Under the pieces are notes generated by a model. The model did not search any database. It worked only from the letters and a program-made list of their open reading frames with translations, and was not told where the DNA came from. Of a stretch of 64,000 nucleotides of DNA, positions 53,377 to 62,875 are shown piece after piece; position 1 is the first letter of the stretch; each line of letters begins with the position of its first letter. The stretch lies in NCBI RefSeq assembly GCF_009939195.1, contig NZ_JAACKC010000010.1, positions 103,340 through 167,339 on the forward strand. Direction: 5' to 3'. The translations under genes and the position numbers were made by a program. This DNA comes from Acinetobacter kanungonis. Lineage in GTDB: Bacteria; Pseudomonadota; Gammaproteobacteria; Pseudomonadales; Moraxellaceae.

Positions 53377-56217
53377 ATGTATAAAAAAGATAAACAGGGA
53401 ATGCTCCTCCTCTTAATTGCCTTAAGCGTGCTGTTGGTCGTTGCGATTGTGATGCAACGGCAATCTACGGTGTTCGCTGCTGCGATTGGATTGACCCTAG
53501 TATTGGTGCAGTCGATTTCCAATATCCATCAGCGTTTGCTGCAATTGGAACAGGCGGCAGCCAGTCCCATGATGCAGTCCGCAGGCATTGGGGTGCAGAA
53601 GGCGCTGATTTATGCCGCGACTTTGCTGGCATTATGGGGTTATGCCAATACATGGCTGTGGTTGATTGCTGGGGCAGTGTTGGTTTTACTGTTCTGCATT
53701 ATTCACTTGATCAGCACATTTCAAAACCGATTGGTGATGTTGGAGCAGATACAGCAAGTGGCAGCTGAACCACAGATACCAGCCTTCAAACCAACGGCAG
53801 TAGAGCAGCCTCTTACATCAGCGATCCCTGTATCGGGGCAGTTGACGCTGACCCAGCAACAAGATGCAACGGTACAGCAACCACAGCAAAGTTCGGATCT
53901 TCAAAAACCAGTACCTGATTCGCAGCCTCCTGCTTGGTGGCAACCCGCGCTAGACTGGATGAAACATGGCAATCCGATTTTGCGTGTCGCAGTTGCGGTA
54001 CTGATGGTTGGTATTGTGTTGTTGCTGCGATTTGCCAGTGAGCATTGGCAATTAAGTTTGGCGGTCAAACTGGGTTTTATTGCAGCAGCAGGAGGCGCAA
54101 CCACCGTTGCAGGTTATCTGCTACAACGTAAAAATGCATTGTTTGCGATTGCCCTGCAAGGTTTGGGTTTGGCCGTGATTTTCCTCACGCTGATTTTTGC
54201 GCACCATTTTGCCGTTGTACACAGTCTAATGACGGCCAGCATTCTATTTGTAGTTTTACTCGGGTTGACCGTTGTGTTGAGCCTGAAACAGCAAGCCTTG
54301 TATTTGGCCATTTTGGCCTTGAGTATGGCTTATCTGGCGCCGTTGCTGATTCCGCACAATCATCCTGATGTGGTGTTTTTATTTGGCTATTATTTTGTGA
54401 TTAATTTGGCTGTGGTTGCCGTTAATTACTTGCAACCGTGGAAAATTTTGCACCAAATTGCCTTTTTCGCCACCATGTTTATTGGGGGATCGGTTATTGG
54501 GTTATATGCGGAAAATGATCAGCTCAATATTTTAGATGTGATTCTCTGGTTACAGATCTTCTTGTTTATTTGGTTGAGCATTCGCTATAGCCAGTTGATG
54601 CTGGCAGAACAAAAGCAGCAGCATGCATCCGAGCCCAGCTCGAATACACAGAAAAAACTGCAACCCATTCTAGATGTTGGTTTAATTTTCAGTGTTCCAG
54701 TGCTGGGGTTCTCATTACACGCTTTTCTCATGCATGACTCAACCGTTGCTCTGACTTGGGGAGCAGCTGCCTTGGCGGTGACCTATGGACTGTTAAATTT
54801 ATGGATCAAACGTCAGCATCCGCAGTTGTCGATTCTGGCGAAAAGCTTTTTTATTCTTGCTGTGGTCTTTACGGCCTTGATCTTTCCGCTGGCAAAAGGC
54901 GCACATTGGACTTCTACGGGTTGGGTCATTCAAGGTACCGCTTTAATAGTCTGGGGTATTACCGAGCGTTATCGACTTAGTCGCTATATTGGTGTGGCAT
55001 TGGTGCTGCTGAGTACCATCGCGCTGATGTATCAAATCTGGTCGAATGATGATTTTCCAGTATTAACAACCAGCATTTATGCCATCGCTCAATTTATTTC
55101 CGCCTTTTATTTGCTGCATTATCAGGATGTAGAAAAATATTTCAGCGCACGGATGTTGAGCGGTATTTTTCTGATTTCAGGCATGTATGCAGGAGCCATT
55201 GCGGGTGTCGAGCTGATGCACTGGCAGGCATGGAGCTATAGTTGTTCTATTACAATTGCGACCGCATTGCTGGCTGGATTTAGTTTGGTGGTTTGGTTGA
55301 GGTTGAAACTGGAATGGCAAAATTTACAACTCACCTTACTGGCTGGCTTGTTGGTGCTGCTTTACGGGGTGACTCTGCTTGAAGAGGTGTTTAGCAGTCA
55401 GCAATGGTCAAGTCTAATGGTACAACTGAGTTTTGCCGTGGGTGCGGTGCTCTTGAGCTTGATGTTGATGTTCATGCAGCGAGTTTCTACACGCATCAGC
55501 AATGAATTATGGTCTGCGCAGTTGTGTTTTGCACTGGCGGCTATCGGACTAGCCATATTCCCGCAAATGCCAATATGGGCACTGGGTGTGGTTCCAGTCG
55601 TTTATGCGCTGTATGTGTTCTTTACACATAAAGCCGATTTTTTGAATCAAACTTCAATGTGGTGTTTAGGACTGTTGTGGTTAGTACTTTTGAATCTCGA
55701 TCCGTTTTCGGCAACTCATTATTATCTGGCACCGCTGTTAAATTTAACTGATGTGCTCTCTTTGCTGGTGTTTGGCGGGCTGTTGTGGATGATCTATCAG
55801 CATGATTTCGTGCAGCAATCCTCCACAGAATGGAGCTTGAAAATTAGCACGATTCTGATTGGCCTGTTGGTATTCAGCAGTATTGTGGTACGTGGTATGC
55901 ATCATTATATGGATACACCATTGTGGGGCGGCGCAATCTGGCAAGATGGTTCGGTACAACTGAGTTTGACTTTACTGTGGGTAATTCTGGCCTTTGTCTT
56001 AATGACATTTTCTAGCCAAAGACATATTCGTCAAATCTGGTTTGTCGGGGCTGCTTTATTGGGGATTGTGGTTGCCAAGTTGTTGTTATTGGATCTCTCT
56101 CAAAGTGGTACCTTAACGCGGGTGATTTCCTTTATTGGCTCGGGTGCGGTGATGTTGGTGATTGCCTATATCGCACCTTTACCTCCAAGTCTATTGGAGC
56201 AAAAAAAAGAGCGATAA
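53377..56217 (+). CDS. DUF2339 large membrane protein
   Basis: A 946-residue protein with about 25 predicted hydrophobic helices, spaced through nearly the whole length. Two helices at 8-45 and two at 70-110 precede a Gln/Pro-rich cytoplasmic-type segment (about 125-190), then an array of helices starting with PILRVAVAVLMVGIVLLLRF. The pattern fits the DUF2339 family of predicted membrane proteins with no known function. It is convergent with mscS, with only 2 bases between stops, and no terminator separates them. Confidence 0.85.
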   Translation: MYKKDKQGMLLLLIALSVLLVVAIVMQRQSTVFAAAIGLTLVLVQSISNIHQRLLQLEQAAASPMMQSAGIGVQKALIYAATLLALWGYANTWLWLIAGAVLVLLFCIIHLISTFQNRLVMLEQIQQVAAEPQIPAFKPTAVEQPLTSAIPVSGQLTLTQQQDATVQQPQQSSDLQKPVPDSQPPAWWQPALDWMKHGNPILRVAVAVLMVGIVLLLRFASEHWQLSLAVKLGFIAAAGGATTVAGYLLQRKNALFAIALQGLGLAVIFLTLIFAHHFAVVHSLMTASILFVVLLGLTVVLSLKQQALYLAILALSMAYLAPLLIPHNHPDVVFLFGYYFVINLAVVAVNYLQPWKILHQIAFFATMFIGGSVIGLYAENDQLNILDVILWLQIFLFIWLSIRYSQLMLAEQKQQHASEPSSNTQKKLQPILDVGLIFSVPVLGFSLHAFLMHDSTVALTWGAAALAVTYGLLNLWIKRQHPQLSILAKSFFILAVVFTALIFPLAKGAHWTSTGWVIQGTALIVWGITERYRLSRYIGVALVLLSTIALMYQIWSNDDFPVLTTSIYAIAQFISAFYLLHYQDVEKYFSARMLSGIFLISGMYAGAIAGVELMHWQAWSYSCSITIATALLAGFSLVVWLRLKLEWQNLQLTLLAGLLVLLYGVTLLEEVFSSQQWSSLMVQLSFAVGAVLLSLMLMFMQRVSTRISNELWSAQLCFALAAIGLAIFPQMPIWALGVVPVVYALYVFFTHKADFLNQTSMWCLGLLWLVLLNLDPFSATHYYLAPLLNLTDVLSLLVFGGLLWMIYQHDFVQQSSTEWSLKISTILIGLLVFSSIVVRGMHHYMDTPLWGGAIWQDGSVQLSLTLLWVILAFVLMTFSSQRHIRQIWFVGAALLGIVVAKLLLLDLSQSGTLTRVISFIGSGAVMLVIAYIAPLPPSLLEQKKER

Positions 56218-56219
56218 TT

Positions 56220-57137
56220 TTATCGCTCTTTGCGCTCTTGTTTCAGTTCCTTCTCATAAGCATATTGATCAATCTCATCACGGGCTTTCGGGCGAGGGCG
56301 GTCAATAATGCCCATTTTAGGCACAGGAATTTCAATATGATTTTCCAAGAAGCCATTGCGAACACGTTCTTGTAGCTCATCGCGGGCTTTGAGGAAAATT
56401 TCCTGTCGACACCATACGGCAAACAGAATCTCGATGGATGATTCACGGAAGGCGGTAACGGTCACTTCAGGTTTAGGATCATCCAGTGCCAAAGGATAGC
56501 GTGCTGCTACATCCAGCAGGACTTCACGAACTTTAATGATGTCTTCCTGAAAGTTAATCGATAAGGTAATGGGAATCCGCCGAATGGGAAATTTAGATAA
56601 ATTCATCACGGGCGCACGAATCAATTGTTCGTTGGGCAGGCGGACATAAATATTATCTAAAGTCAGTAGCTTGACTGAAAGTAAATCAATTGAAATCACT
56701 TCACCTTCAATGACATGACCTCGAATTAAGGTAATTTGAATGGTATCACCTACTTCAAAGGAACCTTCACCAATCAGGAATAGACCACTGATGAGGTTAC
56801 TGGCAGAGGTTTGTGAAGCGAAACCGAGTGCGACCGTGAAAATACCCGCTGCGCCAATAAAGACGCTGAGTTTAAAGCCAGCTTCTTTCAGGCTCGCCAT
56901 GATAAACAGCACGAAAATGAAATAGAAAATCCCGCGTCGCCAGACCATGCTTTGATGGGCATTAAAATTCTGTCCAACGGTACGAATAAAGGTATTGGAA
57001 ATCAGGCGCGCTAAGATAAAACCGATTAGACACAGCACCAGCGCGACCAAAATCTCGCTGATACGCTCCAAATTAATATTGGTAAAAATTTCCTTCAGGC
57101 TGACTGCAACATCTTTAGGAATATTGGTATCTGGCAT
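56220..57137 (-). CDS. MscS-family mechanosensitive channel
   Basis: A 305-residue small-conductance channel. A helix at about 28-48 (ILVALVLCLIGFILARLIS) and two more at about 68-110 lead into the pore segment FIGAAGIFTVALGFASQTSA. The family beta-domain follows with IGEGSFEVGDTIQI, VIEGEVISIDLLSVKLLTLD and NLSKFPIRRIPI. The C-terminus is charged. It opens when turgor rises to release solutes. It sits 9 bases downstream of a DUF432-like gene, so the two form an operon. Confidence 0.9.
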   Translation of the reverse strand: MPDTNIPKDVAVSLKEIFTNINLERISEILVALVLCLIGFILARLISNTFIRTVGQNFNAHQSMVWRRGIFYFIFVLFIMASLKEAGFKLSVFIGAAGIFTVALGFASQTSASNLISGLFLIGEGSFEVGDTIQITLIRGHVIEGEVISIDLLSVKLLTLDNIYVRLPNEQLIRAPVMNLSKFPIRRIPITLSINFQEDIIKVREVLLDVAARYPLALDDPKPEVTVTAFRESSIEILFAVWCRQEIFLKARDELQERVRNGFLENHIEIPVPKMGIIDRPRPKARDEIDQYAYEKELKQERKER

Positions 57138-57146
57138 AAAAGCATC

Positions 57147-57971
57147 CTAAAAAAATGAGTCAAACATATTTAACAAAGCACCCCCAGGGGAGCGTGGCGC
57201 ATGCACATAAGTCACTTCGCCCGCCAATGGTGGGGTGCGGTTTTCAATTTTAATCCGTGGTGGACGCGTCAAATCTTCATGGATAACTTTAATCTGCGAG
57301 GTCCATAAGCGATCGGTACTTTCACTATAAAACAGCGGCAATGCAGACACGGGTACATTCATGCGGTCAAAACGTAGCTGTTGACCGCTGGTATTGTGAA
57401 ATTCAATTGGCGTGACGGCACGAAAAGGACTGGGTTTGAGTAAGTTTAATTCGGTCCGCCCATCCACCGCAGTTGCATAACACATTTCACCTGTCCGCTG
57501 GTCAGGGCCGAACCATGTATCTTTGGGTTGCATCATGGGCAAATCAAATAAGGGTTCACGTTGGCTTTCGACAAAACCAGCAATCCATAAGGGGGTGCTG
57601 ATATATAAGGTGCCGCGTTGTCCTGCTGGAATATAAATCGGATCGACAGGTTTAATCACCACCGAACGATCTGCGAGGCGTGGCATCAGATGAAAAGTAT
57701 CGTGCGTTTTACGAAACATATAACGCTCGATTTTAATTGGCTGCGGAAAAGCAAACTCTGGATCATCAATCATTTTCCACTGACGTTCAGAATCTTTCTG
57801 GAATAGTGGACGGTGATATTCCAGTCGCCATTCGTTGATGCTGCGCGCCAGACGAAACAATAAAGAGCCGAACTGCCATGTTCTTGCCTGGTTTAATTCG
57901 AATTTTTGTTCGCCCCACCATTTTAGTGATGGATGATCGGCTTGAATATGCTCTAAATCAGATGGTGCCAA
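57147..57971 (-). CDS. DUF432-like protein in an mscS operon, TTG start
   Basis: A 274-residue soluble protein rich in beta strands, without signal peptide or membrane segment. The pattern (FHLMPRLADRSVVIKPVDPI, IPAGQRGTLYISTPLWIAGF, PFRAVTPIEFHNTSGQQLRF) resembles DUF432 proteins, some of which are paired with MscS channels; I hold the assignment moderately. There is no ATG near the start. A TTG at 57971 lies 10 bases after AGGA and is the best choice. mscS follows 9 bases later, suggesting an accessory or gating role, which is inference. Confidence 0.7.
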   Translation of the reverse strand: MAPSDLEHIQADHPSLKWWGEQKFELNQARTWQFGSLLFRLARSINEWRLEYHRPLFQKDSERQWKMIDDPEFAFPQPIKIERYMFRKTHDTFHLMPRLADRSVVIKPVDPIYIPAGQRGTLYISTPLWIAGFVESQREPLFDLPMMQPKDTWFGPDQRTGEMCYATAVDGRTELNLLKPSPFRAVTPIEFHNTSGQQLRFDRMNVPVSALPLFYSESTDRLWTSQIKVIHEDLTRPPRIKIENRTPPLAGEVTYVHAPRSPGGALLNMFDSFF

Positions 57972-58072
57972 AATAAAAAAATCCTCTAGTCAGTTCAGTC
58001 AAAAACAGACTTCACGCTGTCATAAGCTTAGAGTACACTCAAAAGCCTCTTTTTCATCATTATAATTTTGTG

Positions 58073-59563
58073 ATGCAAATACTTAAACAAATACAAATTC
58101 CTTATAGTTTTGCCAAACGACATGGCGTTTTACTTCGATATGATGGGGATCAGGTTTTTATTGTACGCCGTGAAAATACCGCATGGATTGCATTACAAGA
58201 AGCACGCCGTTTACTGACGACACCTGCACATTATGAAGTGTTGGATGATCAACGTTTCAATGCACTGTTAAGTTCAAGTTATGCAGGGGATACAGGGGAG
58301 TCTCAGCAAGTGGCTGCGGGACTGGAAGATCACCCCGATTTACTTAGTTTAGCCGATCAGGTTCCCGAAGCTGAAGATTTGATGGATCAGGAAGATGATG
58401 CTCCGATTGTTCGCTTGATTAATGCCTTGCTTTCGGAAGCGATTCGCGTCAGTGCTTCGGATATTCATATTGAAGCTTTTGAAAAGAAACTTTCGGTACG
58501 TTTGCGGGTTGATGGTCAACTGCGTGAAATTGTACAGCCACGCCGTGAACTAGCACCGCTTTTGGTGTCGCGAATTAAAGTCATGGCGAAGCTAGATATT
58601 GCGGAAAAACGTGTTCCGCAAGATGGACGTATTTCATTGCGTCTAGCGGGTCGTGAAGTGGATGTGCGTGTGTCGACCTTGCCGTCTTCACATGGTGAGC
58701 GTGTGGTGATGCGTTTATTGGATAAACAAGCGGGACGCTTGAATATGACCCACTTGGGTTTATTGCAACCTGACTATGAACGTTTAACGCAGCTGGTGCA
58801 TCGCCCGCATGGCATTATTTTAGTAACAGGTCCGACAGGTTCGGGGAAAACCACTACGCTTTACGCCGCTTTATCTGACTTGAATGACAACACGCGTAAT
58901 ATTTTGACCGCTGAAGATCCGATTGAATATCAGTTAGAGGGGATTGGTCAGACGCAGGTGAATACCAAGGTGGACATGACCTTTGCACGAGCCTTAAAAG
59001 CTATGTTGCGTCAAGATCCTGATGTGGTCATGGTCGGTGAAATTCGTGATTTAGAAACTGCCGAAATTGCAGTTCAAGCATCCTTAACCGGTCACTTGGT
59101 GTTATCGACGCTACATACCAATACCGCAATTGGAGCTGTCACTCGATTAAAAGATATGGGGATTGAACCCTTCTTGCTTTCAAGTTCACTGATTGGCGTA
59201 ATTGCACAGCGTTTGGTACGCACCTTGTGTCCGCATTGCACTACTTGGCATGAGGCGGATTCGTTTGAACAACAGATGTTTAAATCGATTGTGCCTGTGG
59301 TACAAGGTTTGAAATTGCCAGAGCCGCAAGGCTGTGAGCAATGTTCACATGTGGGCTTTAGTGGTCGAACAGCCATTTATGAAATCGTACCTGTGGATGA
59401 GTCGATGCGTCGTCTAATTCATGGTAATGCAGCTGAGTTTGAGTTGGAAAATTATGCACGTCAGCACTCGGGTTCTATTCGTGATGATGGATTACGGAAA
59501 GTTTTGGCAGGCAAAACCACTTTGGAAGAAGTGTTACGTGTGACCAATCAAACCGAGGAATAA
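58073..59563 (+). CDS. gspE: Type II secretion ATPase GspE
   Basis: A 496-residue secretion ATPase that powers pseudopilus assembly. The N-terminal domain (about 1-110) is followed by SASDIHIEAFEKKLSVRLRV, Walker A LVTGPTGSGKTTTLYAALSD, Asp box ILTAEDPIEYQLEGIGQTQV, Walker B DPDVVMVGEIRDLETAEIAV, the His box GHLVLSTLHTNTAIGAVTRL and a tetracysteine zinc site (CPHC and CEQC). These favour GspE over PilB. A GTG three bases upstream is also possible. No other gsp gene is in the window; T2SS genes are scattered in Acinetobacter. Confidence 0.88.
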   Translation: MQILKQIQIPYSFAKRHGVLLRYDGDQVFIVRRENTAWIALQEARRLLTTPAHYEVLDDQRFNALLSSSYAGDTGESQQVAAGLEDHPDLLSLADQVPEAEDLMDQEDDAPIVRLINALLSEAIRVSASDIHIEAFEKKLSVRLRVDGQLREIVQPRRELAPLLVSRIKVMAKLDIAEKRVPQDGRISLRLAGREVDVRVSTLPSSHGERVVMRLLDKQAGRLNMTHLGLLQPDYERLTQLVHRPHGIILVTGPTGSGKTTTLYAALSDLNDNTRNILTAEDPIEYQLEGIGQTQVNTKVDMTFARALKAMLRQDPDVVMVGEIRDLETAEIAVQASLTGHLVLSTLHTNTAIGAVTRLKDMGIEPFLLSSSLIGVIAQRLVRTLCPHCTTWHEADSFEQQMFKSIVPVVQGLKLPEPQGCEQCSHVGFSGRTAIYEIVPVDESMRRLIHGNAAEFELENYARQHSGSIRDDGLRKVLAGKTTLEEVLRVTNQTEE

Positions 59564-59575
59564 GGGCAATCAATT

Positions 59576-59604
59576 AAAAAAAGCGCCACTTGGGCGCTTT
59601 TTTT
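59576..59604. terminator. Terminator between gspE and ohr
   Basis: AAAAAAGCGCC pairs with GGGCGCTTTTTT around ACTT, with A- and T-runs on both sides. It can end both convergent genes. Confidence 0.87.
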
Positions 59605-59627
59605 GTAATGAGATGAGCAGAACTCTA

Positions 59628-60056
59628 TTACGCAGTAATAATGTTGAAGTTCACATCAATATTGCCACGTGTCGCATTTGAATATGGGCAAACAATATGG
59701 GCAGCAGCGACAAGTTTTTCAGCTTCATCGGCATCCATGGTAGGAAGATGCACATTTAAAGTCACCTCAATGCCAAAACCTGTTGGAATTGGGCCAATGC
59801 CAACTTCACCTTCAATAAATGCATCTGCTGGAATCTTGTATTGATCACGGTTCGCTACAAATTTCATGGCACCTAAGAAACAAGCTGAATAGCCTGCTGC
59901 AAAAAGTTGTTCAGGGTTGGTACCACCACCCATGCCGCCCATTTCTTTAGGGAGTGTTAGTTTGATATCCAGAATACCATCATCAGAAATTGCACGACCA
60001 TCACGACCACCCGTTGCTTTTGCTTTAGCACGGTAAACCACTTGTTCTAGAGACAT
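59628..60056 (-). CDS. ohr: Organic hydroperoxide resistance protein, Ohr
   Basis: A 142-residue OsmC/Ohr thiol peroxidase. The two active cysteines are in YSACFLGAMKFV and HIVCPYSNATRGNIDV, and NPEQLFAAGYSACFLGAM is the family signature. Length fits Ohr. The ATG at 60056 follows AAAGGTGA; a longer frame from 60119 adds an unrelated stretch. Promoter-proximal dyad ATCGTACACGAT (60092-60103) may be the operator of an OhrR-type repressor, but no ohrR is adjacent. Confidence 0.92.
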   Translation of the reverse strand: MSLEQVVYRAKAKATGGRDGRAISDDGILDIKLTLPKEMGGMGGGTNPEQLFAAGYSACFLGAMKFVANRDQYKIPADAFIEGEVGIGPIPTGFGIEVTLNVHLPTMDADEAEKLVAAAHIVCPYSNATRGNIDVNFNIITA

Positions 60057-60091
60057 CTTATTCACCTTTAATTTATATCGAATACAAATAT

Positions 60092-60103
60092 ATCGTACAC
60101 GAT
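60092..60103. promoter_or_regulatory. Dyad ahead of ohr, possible operator
   Basis: ATCGT-AC-ACGAT lies 36-47 bases upstream of the ohr start, with an AT-rich neighbourhood. Ten bases ATATATCGTA at 60088-60097 recur at 239-248. ohr is typically repressed by the MarR-type regulator OhrR, which binds a dyad near the promoter. Confidence 0.35.
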
Positions 60104-60316
60104 TTAAATAGTAGTGCAAGTCTTAAGCAATAAAATTTACATCTCTATACAGGATACCTATACATCAAAGGTGTTTGATTAAGATTAAATTATAGTCAAG
60201 CAGGGTTAATGCAATCTAGGCTGAAATCACTACGCTTGCATCAGAGTGATCAGTTTGAAATGAGGCGGTAAATTAAGCTGAATAAAATATATGACTGATA
60301 GAGAAATAAGCGTGAA

Positions 60317-61144
60317 TTAACCGAACTGAACCAGTCTACGGTGTTGCATCAGGGGCATAGATTCACGGATTTGTTGTTGTTCTTGTAAGTCAAATGGCAC
60401 AGTAATTAAATGCGCACCATCCTCTTGAATGATATCTAGTAATTGTCCACGACTATTGGTGGCAGCCGTATGTCCCCAAGTCTGACGTTTTTCACCATGC
60501 CAACCTTGTTGTGCAGAACCTAAAACTTGACATTGGCTGTCCATCGCGCGAGCTTGTAGCAGCAGTTGCCAATGCATCTGACCTGTGGTGTAAGTAAACG
60601 CAGCAGGCGCCGTTAAAATGTGGGCACCACGGGCACGTAAATGCAAAGCCAGTTCGGGGAAACGGAGGTCATAACAAACCATCATGCCAATATTGCCAAA
60701 AGGTGTTTTAGCGACCACAAGCTCAGATCCAGGTTCAAAAAACTTGGACTCTTGATAGCCCCCAACAGCATCTCCCACTTGTACATCAAACAAGTGAATT
60801 TTGTCATAACGGGCTTCGGTACGTTCAGGGCTAATACATAAACTGACGGTGCGGACACGACCATCTTGAATCACGGAACCATCTGGGCGGAAAGGACAGG
60901 GTAAGGTCCCAGCAATAATCCAGATCTGATACTGATGTGCCAAGGTCTCAAGTCGTTTTTGAATCGCTTCAAATTGTAGAGCAGTATCTCGTTGCTTGCC
61001 TGCTGCAAAACACACGAAATTTTCAGGAAACACCACCAAAGAGGAACCCTGTGCTTTACTCTGTTGAATAAATGATTCGATGACCTTGAAGTTTTCTTCA
61101 ATGTCATTTTGAGAATTCATTTGAGCAACAGAAAGTAAAGACAT
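60317..61144 (-). CDS. Nitrilase-family amidase (Nit-like)
   Basis: A 275-residue carbon-nitrogen hydrolase. The catalytic triad is visible: Glu in LVVFPENFVCF, Lys in YDKIHLFDVQVG, Cys in GMMVCYDLRFPELALHLRAR. These sequences resemble the Nit1-type deaminated glutathione amidases, which repair a side product of transaminases. The assignment to that substrate is by resemblance. It lies 24 bases downstream of gigB, so it may be on the same transcript. Confidence 0.85.
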   Translation of the reverse strand: MSLLSVAQMNSQNDIEENFKVIESFIQQSKAQGSSLVVFPENFVCFAAGKQRDTALQFEAIQKRLETLAHQYQIWIIAGTLPCPFRPDGSVIQDGRVRTVSLCISPERTEARYDKIHLFDVQVGDAVGGYQESKFFEPGSELVVAKTPFGNIGMMVCYDLRFPELALHLRARGAHILTAPAAFTYTTGQMHWQLLLQARAMDSQCQVLGSAQQGWHGEKRQTWGHTAATNSRGQLLDIIQEDGAHLITVPFDLQEQQQIRESMPLMQHRRLVQFG

Positions 61145-61168
61145 GTGTTCATCCTTGCAACGGGTGCA

Positions 61169-61690
61169 TTAAGCGTTTTGCTGATTAGACGCTTGTTCCA
61201 TGTTATCTTGTTCTTTTTGAAGTTGTTTGACCAGTGGTTCAAACATATTTTGATTATTTTCGTTCAATTTCATCAAGGTTTTGTGCGCATCAAGTACAGT
61301 TGTAAGCATGTTTGAATGCGTTACATGTTCTTCCATTAATTCAAGTGTACATACGCTTGGGTCACCACAATAATTCAGGATGACAAAAACCTGACCTAAG
61401 CCCATGCTGTTGGCTAAAGTCGTAATATCGGGATTGGTTGATAACATGACAGCCTGAATGTTATGCGCTTGTTTTAGCTTCAACCCAAGTTTCGCTAAAA
61501 TGCCTAACACGGTACTGTCGATGAATGTCGTTTGGGTTAAATCTACGATTGCCCCAACAACATTCGCCTGTTGTTCAATTCGGTTTAAAAGTTTGTCTAG
61601 ACTGATACAAGATTGGGCACGCACTTCGCCAATAAGCTTAAAAATATGCGTTCCATCTAAGCTTGCATATTCAACATGACCTGTTGACAT
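61169..61690 (-). CDS. gigB: Anti-sigma factor antagonist GigB (STAS)
   Basis: A 173-residue STAS protein. The domain (about 5-105) shows VDLTQTTFIDSTVLGILAKL; Ser59/Thr60 align with the phosphorylated serine of SpoIIAA. The C-terminal 70 residues extend past the usual STAS length with a charged, Gln/Asn-rich tail. The ATG at 61690 starts the STAS fold; a frame start at 61750 only adds 20 non-family residues. GigB is reported in A. baumannii as a target of the phosphatase GigA (the next gene upstream) and a partner of NPr. Confidence 0.85.
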   Translation of the reverse strand: MSTGHVEYASLDGTHIFKLIGEVRAQSCISLDKLLNRIEQQANVVGAIVDLTQTTFIDSTVLGILAKLGLKLKQAHNIQAVMLSTNPDITTLANSMGLGQVFVILNYCGDPSVCTLELMEEHVTHSNMLTTVLDAHKTLMKLNENNQNMFEPLVKQLQKEQDNMEQASNQQNA

Positions 61691-61803
61691 ATAAATGCCA
61701 TTTTCAGAGAAGGATAGGAAAATTATCACATAGGGCAAGTACAGACTCAAGTATTCTAGAGTCGTAGATGCAGGTTTAAATCTTTAAATATTTGAAAAAT
61801 AGA

Positions 61804-62772
61804 CTAATTCATTCTGCATAAACTTAAGATGGCAATATCATCTGCAACATGTTCGGGTGCTTGAAATGATTGATTTTGCAAATGGAAGACCAATTGTTCA
61901 AATTGTTCGTTCAGTCCGCCATCGAAAGGTTCAAGGGCGCCATCCGAGCAAATAATGAAACGCGATTGTTTGTTTAATACACATTCAAATTCTTCCACTT
62001 CAAGGTCTTCCGTAAGACCCAACGGGAAACTGCTGGTATTTAGAATTTTAGGCGGATGATTTGGTTCTAAAAGAATTGCGGGCGGATAGTGTCCTGCACT
62101 CGACCATTTTAAAACATGGGTTTCTAAATTCAGCGTACCCGCAATCATGGTGATGTGCTTTTCAATATTTTCCTGAACCAGCATGCCATTCAGTTTTTTA
62201 ATCAACTCTCTTGGGGTTTTAGAGCGACCATGGAAAGCAGCCATCCAAGAGGTAAGTAAACTGCTGGTCACACCATGACCCGACACATCAGCTAAATAGA
62301 AGATGATTTCTTTATCACTCAGTTTCCAGTAGTCATACCAGTCGCCTGAAAGATAGGCTGAAGGTTGGAACAGGGTTTCAACCTGATAATTGGTGAGTTC
62401 AATTGGATTAGGCAGTAAACGTTTTTGTAATTCAGCAGCCGAGGGAAGATCACGACTGTCTTGATTGCGCTTGTACTGGGCATCAATCTTTAATAAGGAG
62501 TGTTCTGGGTTTGCGGGTAAGCGGTTCCAGATCCAGCCAGCCAAAGCACCCACTTCCCAAGCTTGTGCCAAAGCCGTACCTTCATTCTCGAATGCCAATA
62601 CAATGGTCGGTAAATTCCATTGATGAATGAGGTAATCTTGCACATCGGCTATGGCAATAATGGTCGGATCATACAAGTCTAAGTCATCTATGTGAATCAT
62701 TTGCACACTTGGTAGTGTGTTAAGCACCTGATCTAAATAAGGAATATTGCGAGTCGGTTGAATGAAATACAT
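61804..62772 (-). CDS. gigA: PP2C/SpoIIE phosphatase GigA
   Basis: A 322-residue RsbU-like phosphatase. The C-terminal SpoIIE domain (about 125-320) has the metal-binding SGDWYDYWKLSDKEIIFYLA (Asp near 165), DVSGHGVTSSLLTSWMAAFH and SSAGHYPPAILL, and the C-terminal Asp in ADDIAILSL. The first 110 residues look like a degenerate receiver domain without the phospho-acceptor context. In A. baumannii GigA dephosphorylates GigB; gigB starts 113 bases downstream. The ribosome-binding site is poor. Confidence 0.87.
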   Translation of the reverse strand: MYFIQPTRNIPYLDQVLNTLPSVQMIHIDDLDLYDPTIIAIADVQDYLIHQWNLPTIVLAFENEGTALAQAWEVGALAGWIWNRLPANPEHSLLKIDAQYKRNQDSRDLPSAAELQKRLLPNPIELTNYQVETLFQPSAYLSGDWYDYWKLSDKEIIFYLADVSGHGVTSSLLTSWMAAFHGRSKTPRELIKKLNGMLVQENIEKHITMIAGTLNLETHVLKWSSAGHYPPAILLEPNHPPKILNTSSFPLGLTEDLEVEEFECVLNKQSRFIICSDGALEPFDGGLNEQFEQLVFHLQNQSFQAPEHVADDIAILSLCRMN

Positions 62773-62875
62773 ATATAAATTGTATGATCCTTGGCGTGTA
62801 CCTAGTTAGATGTACTATATCAATCACGTAATTGCTAGAAAAAGAATATTTTTCCAGACAAATAAGTTTTACAAA

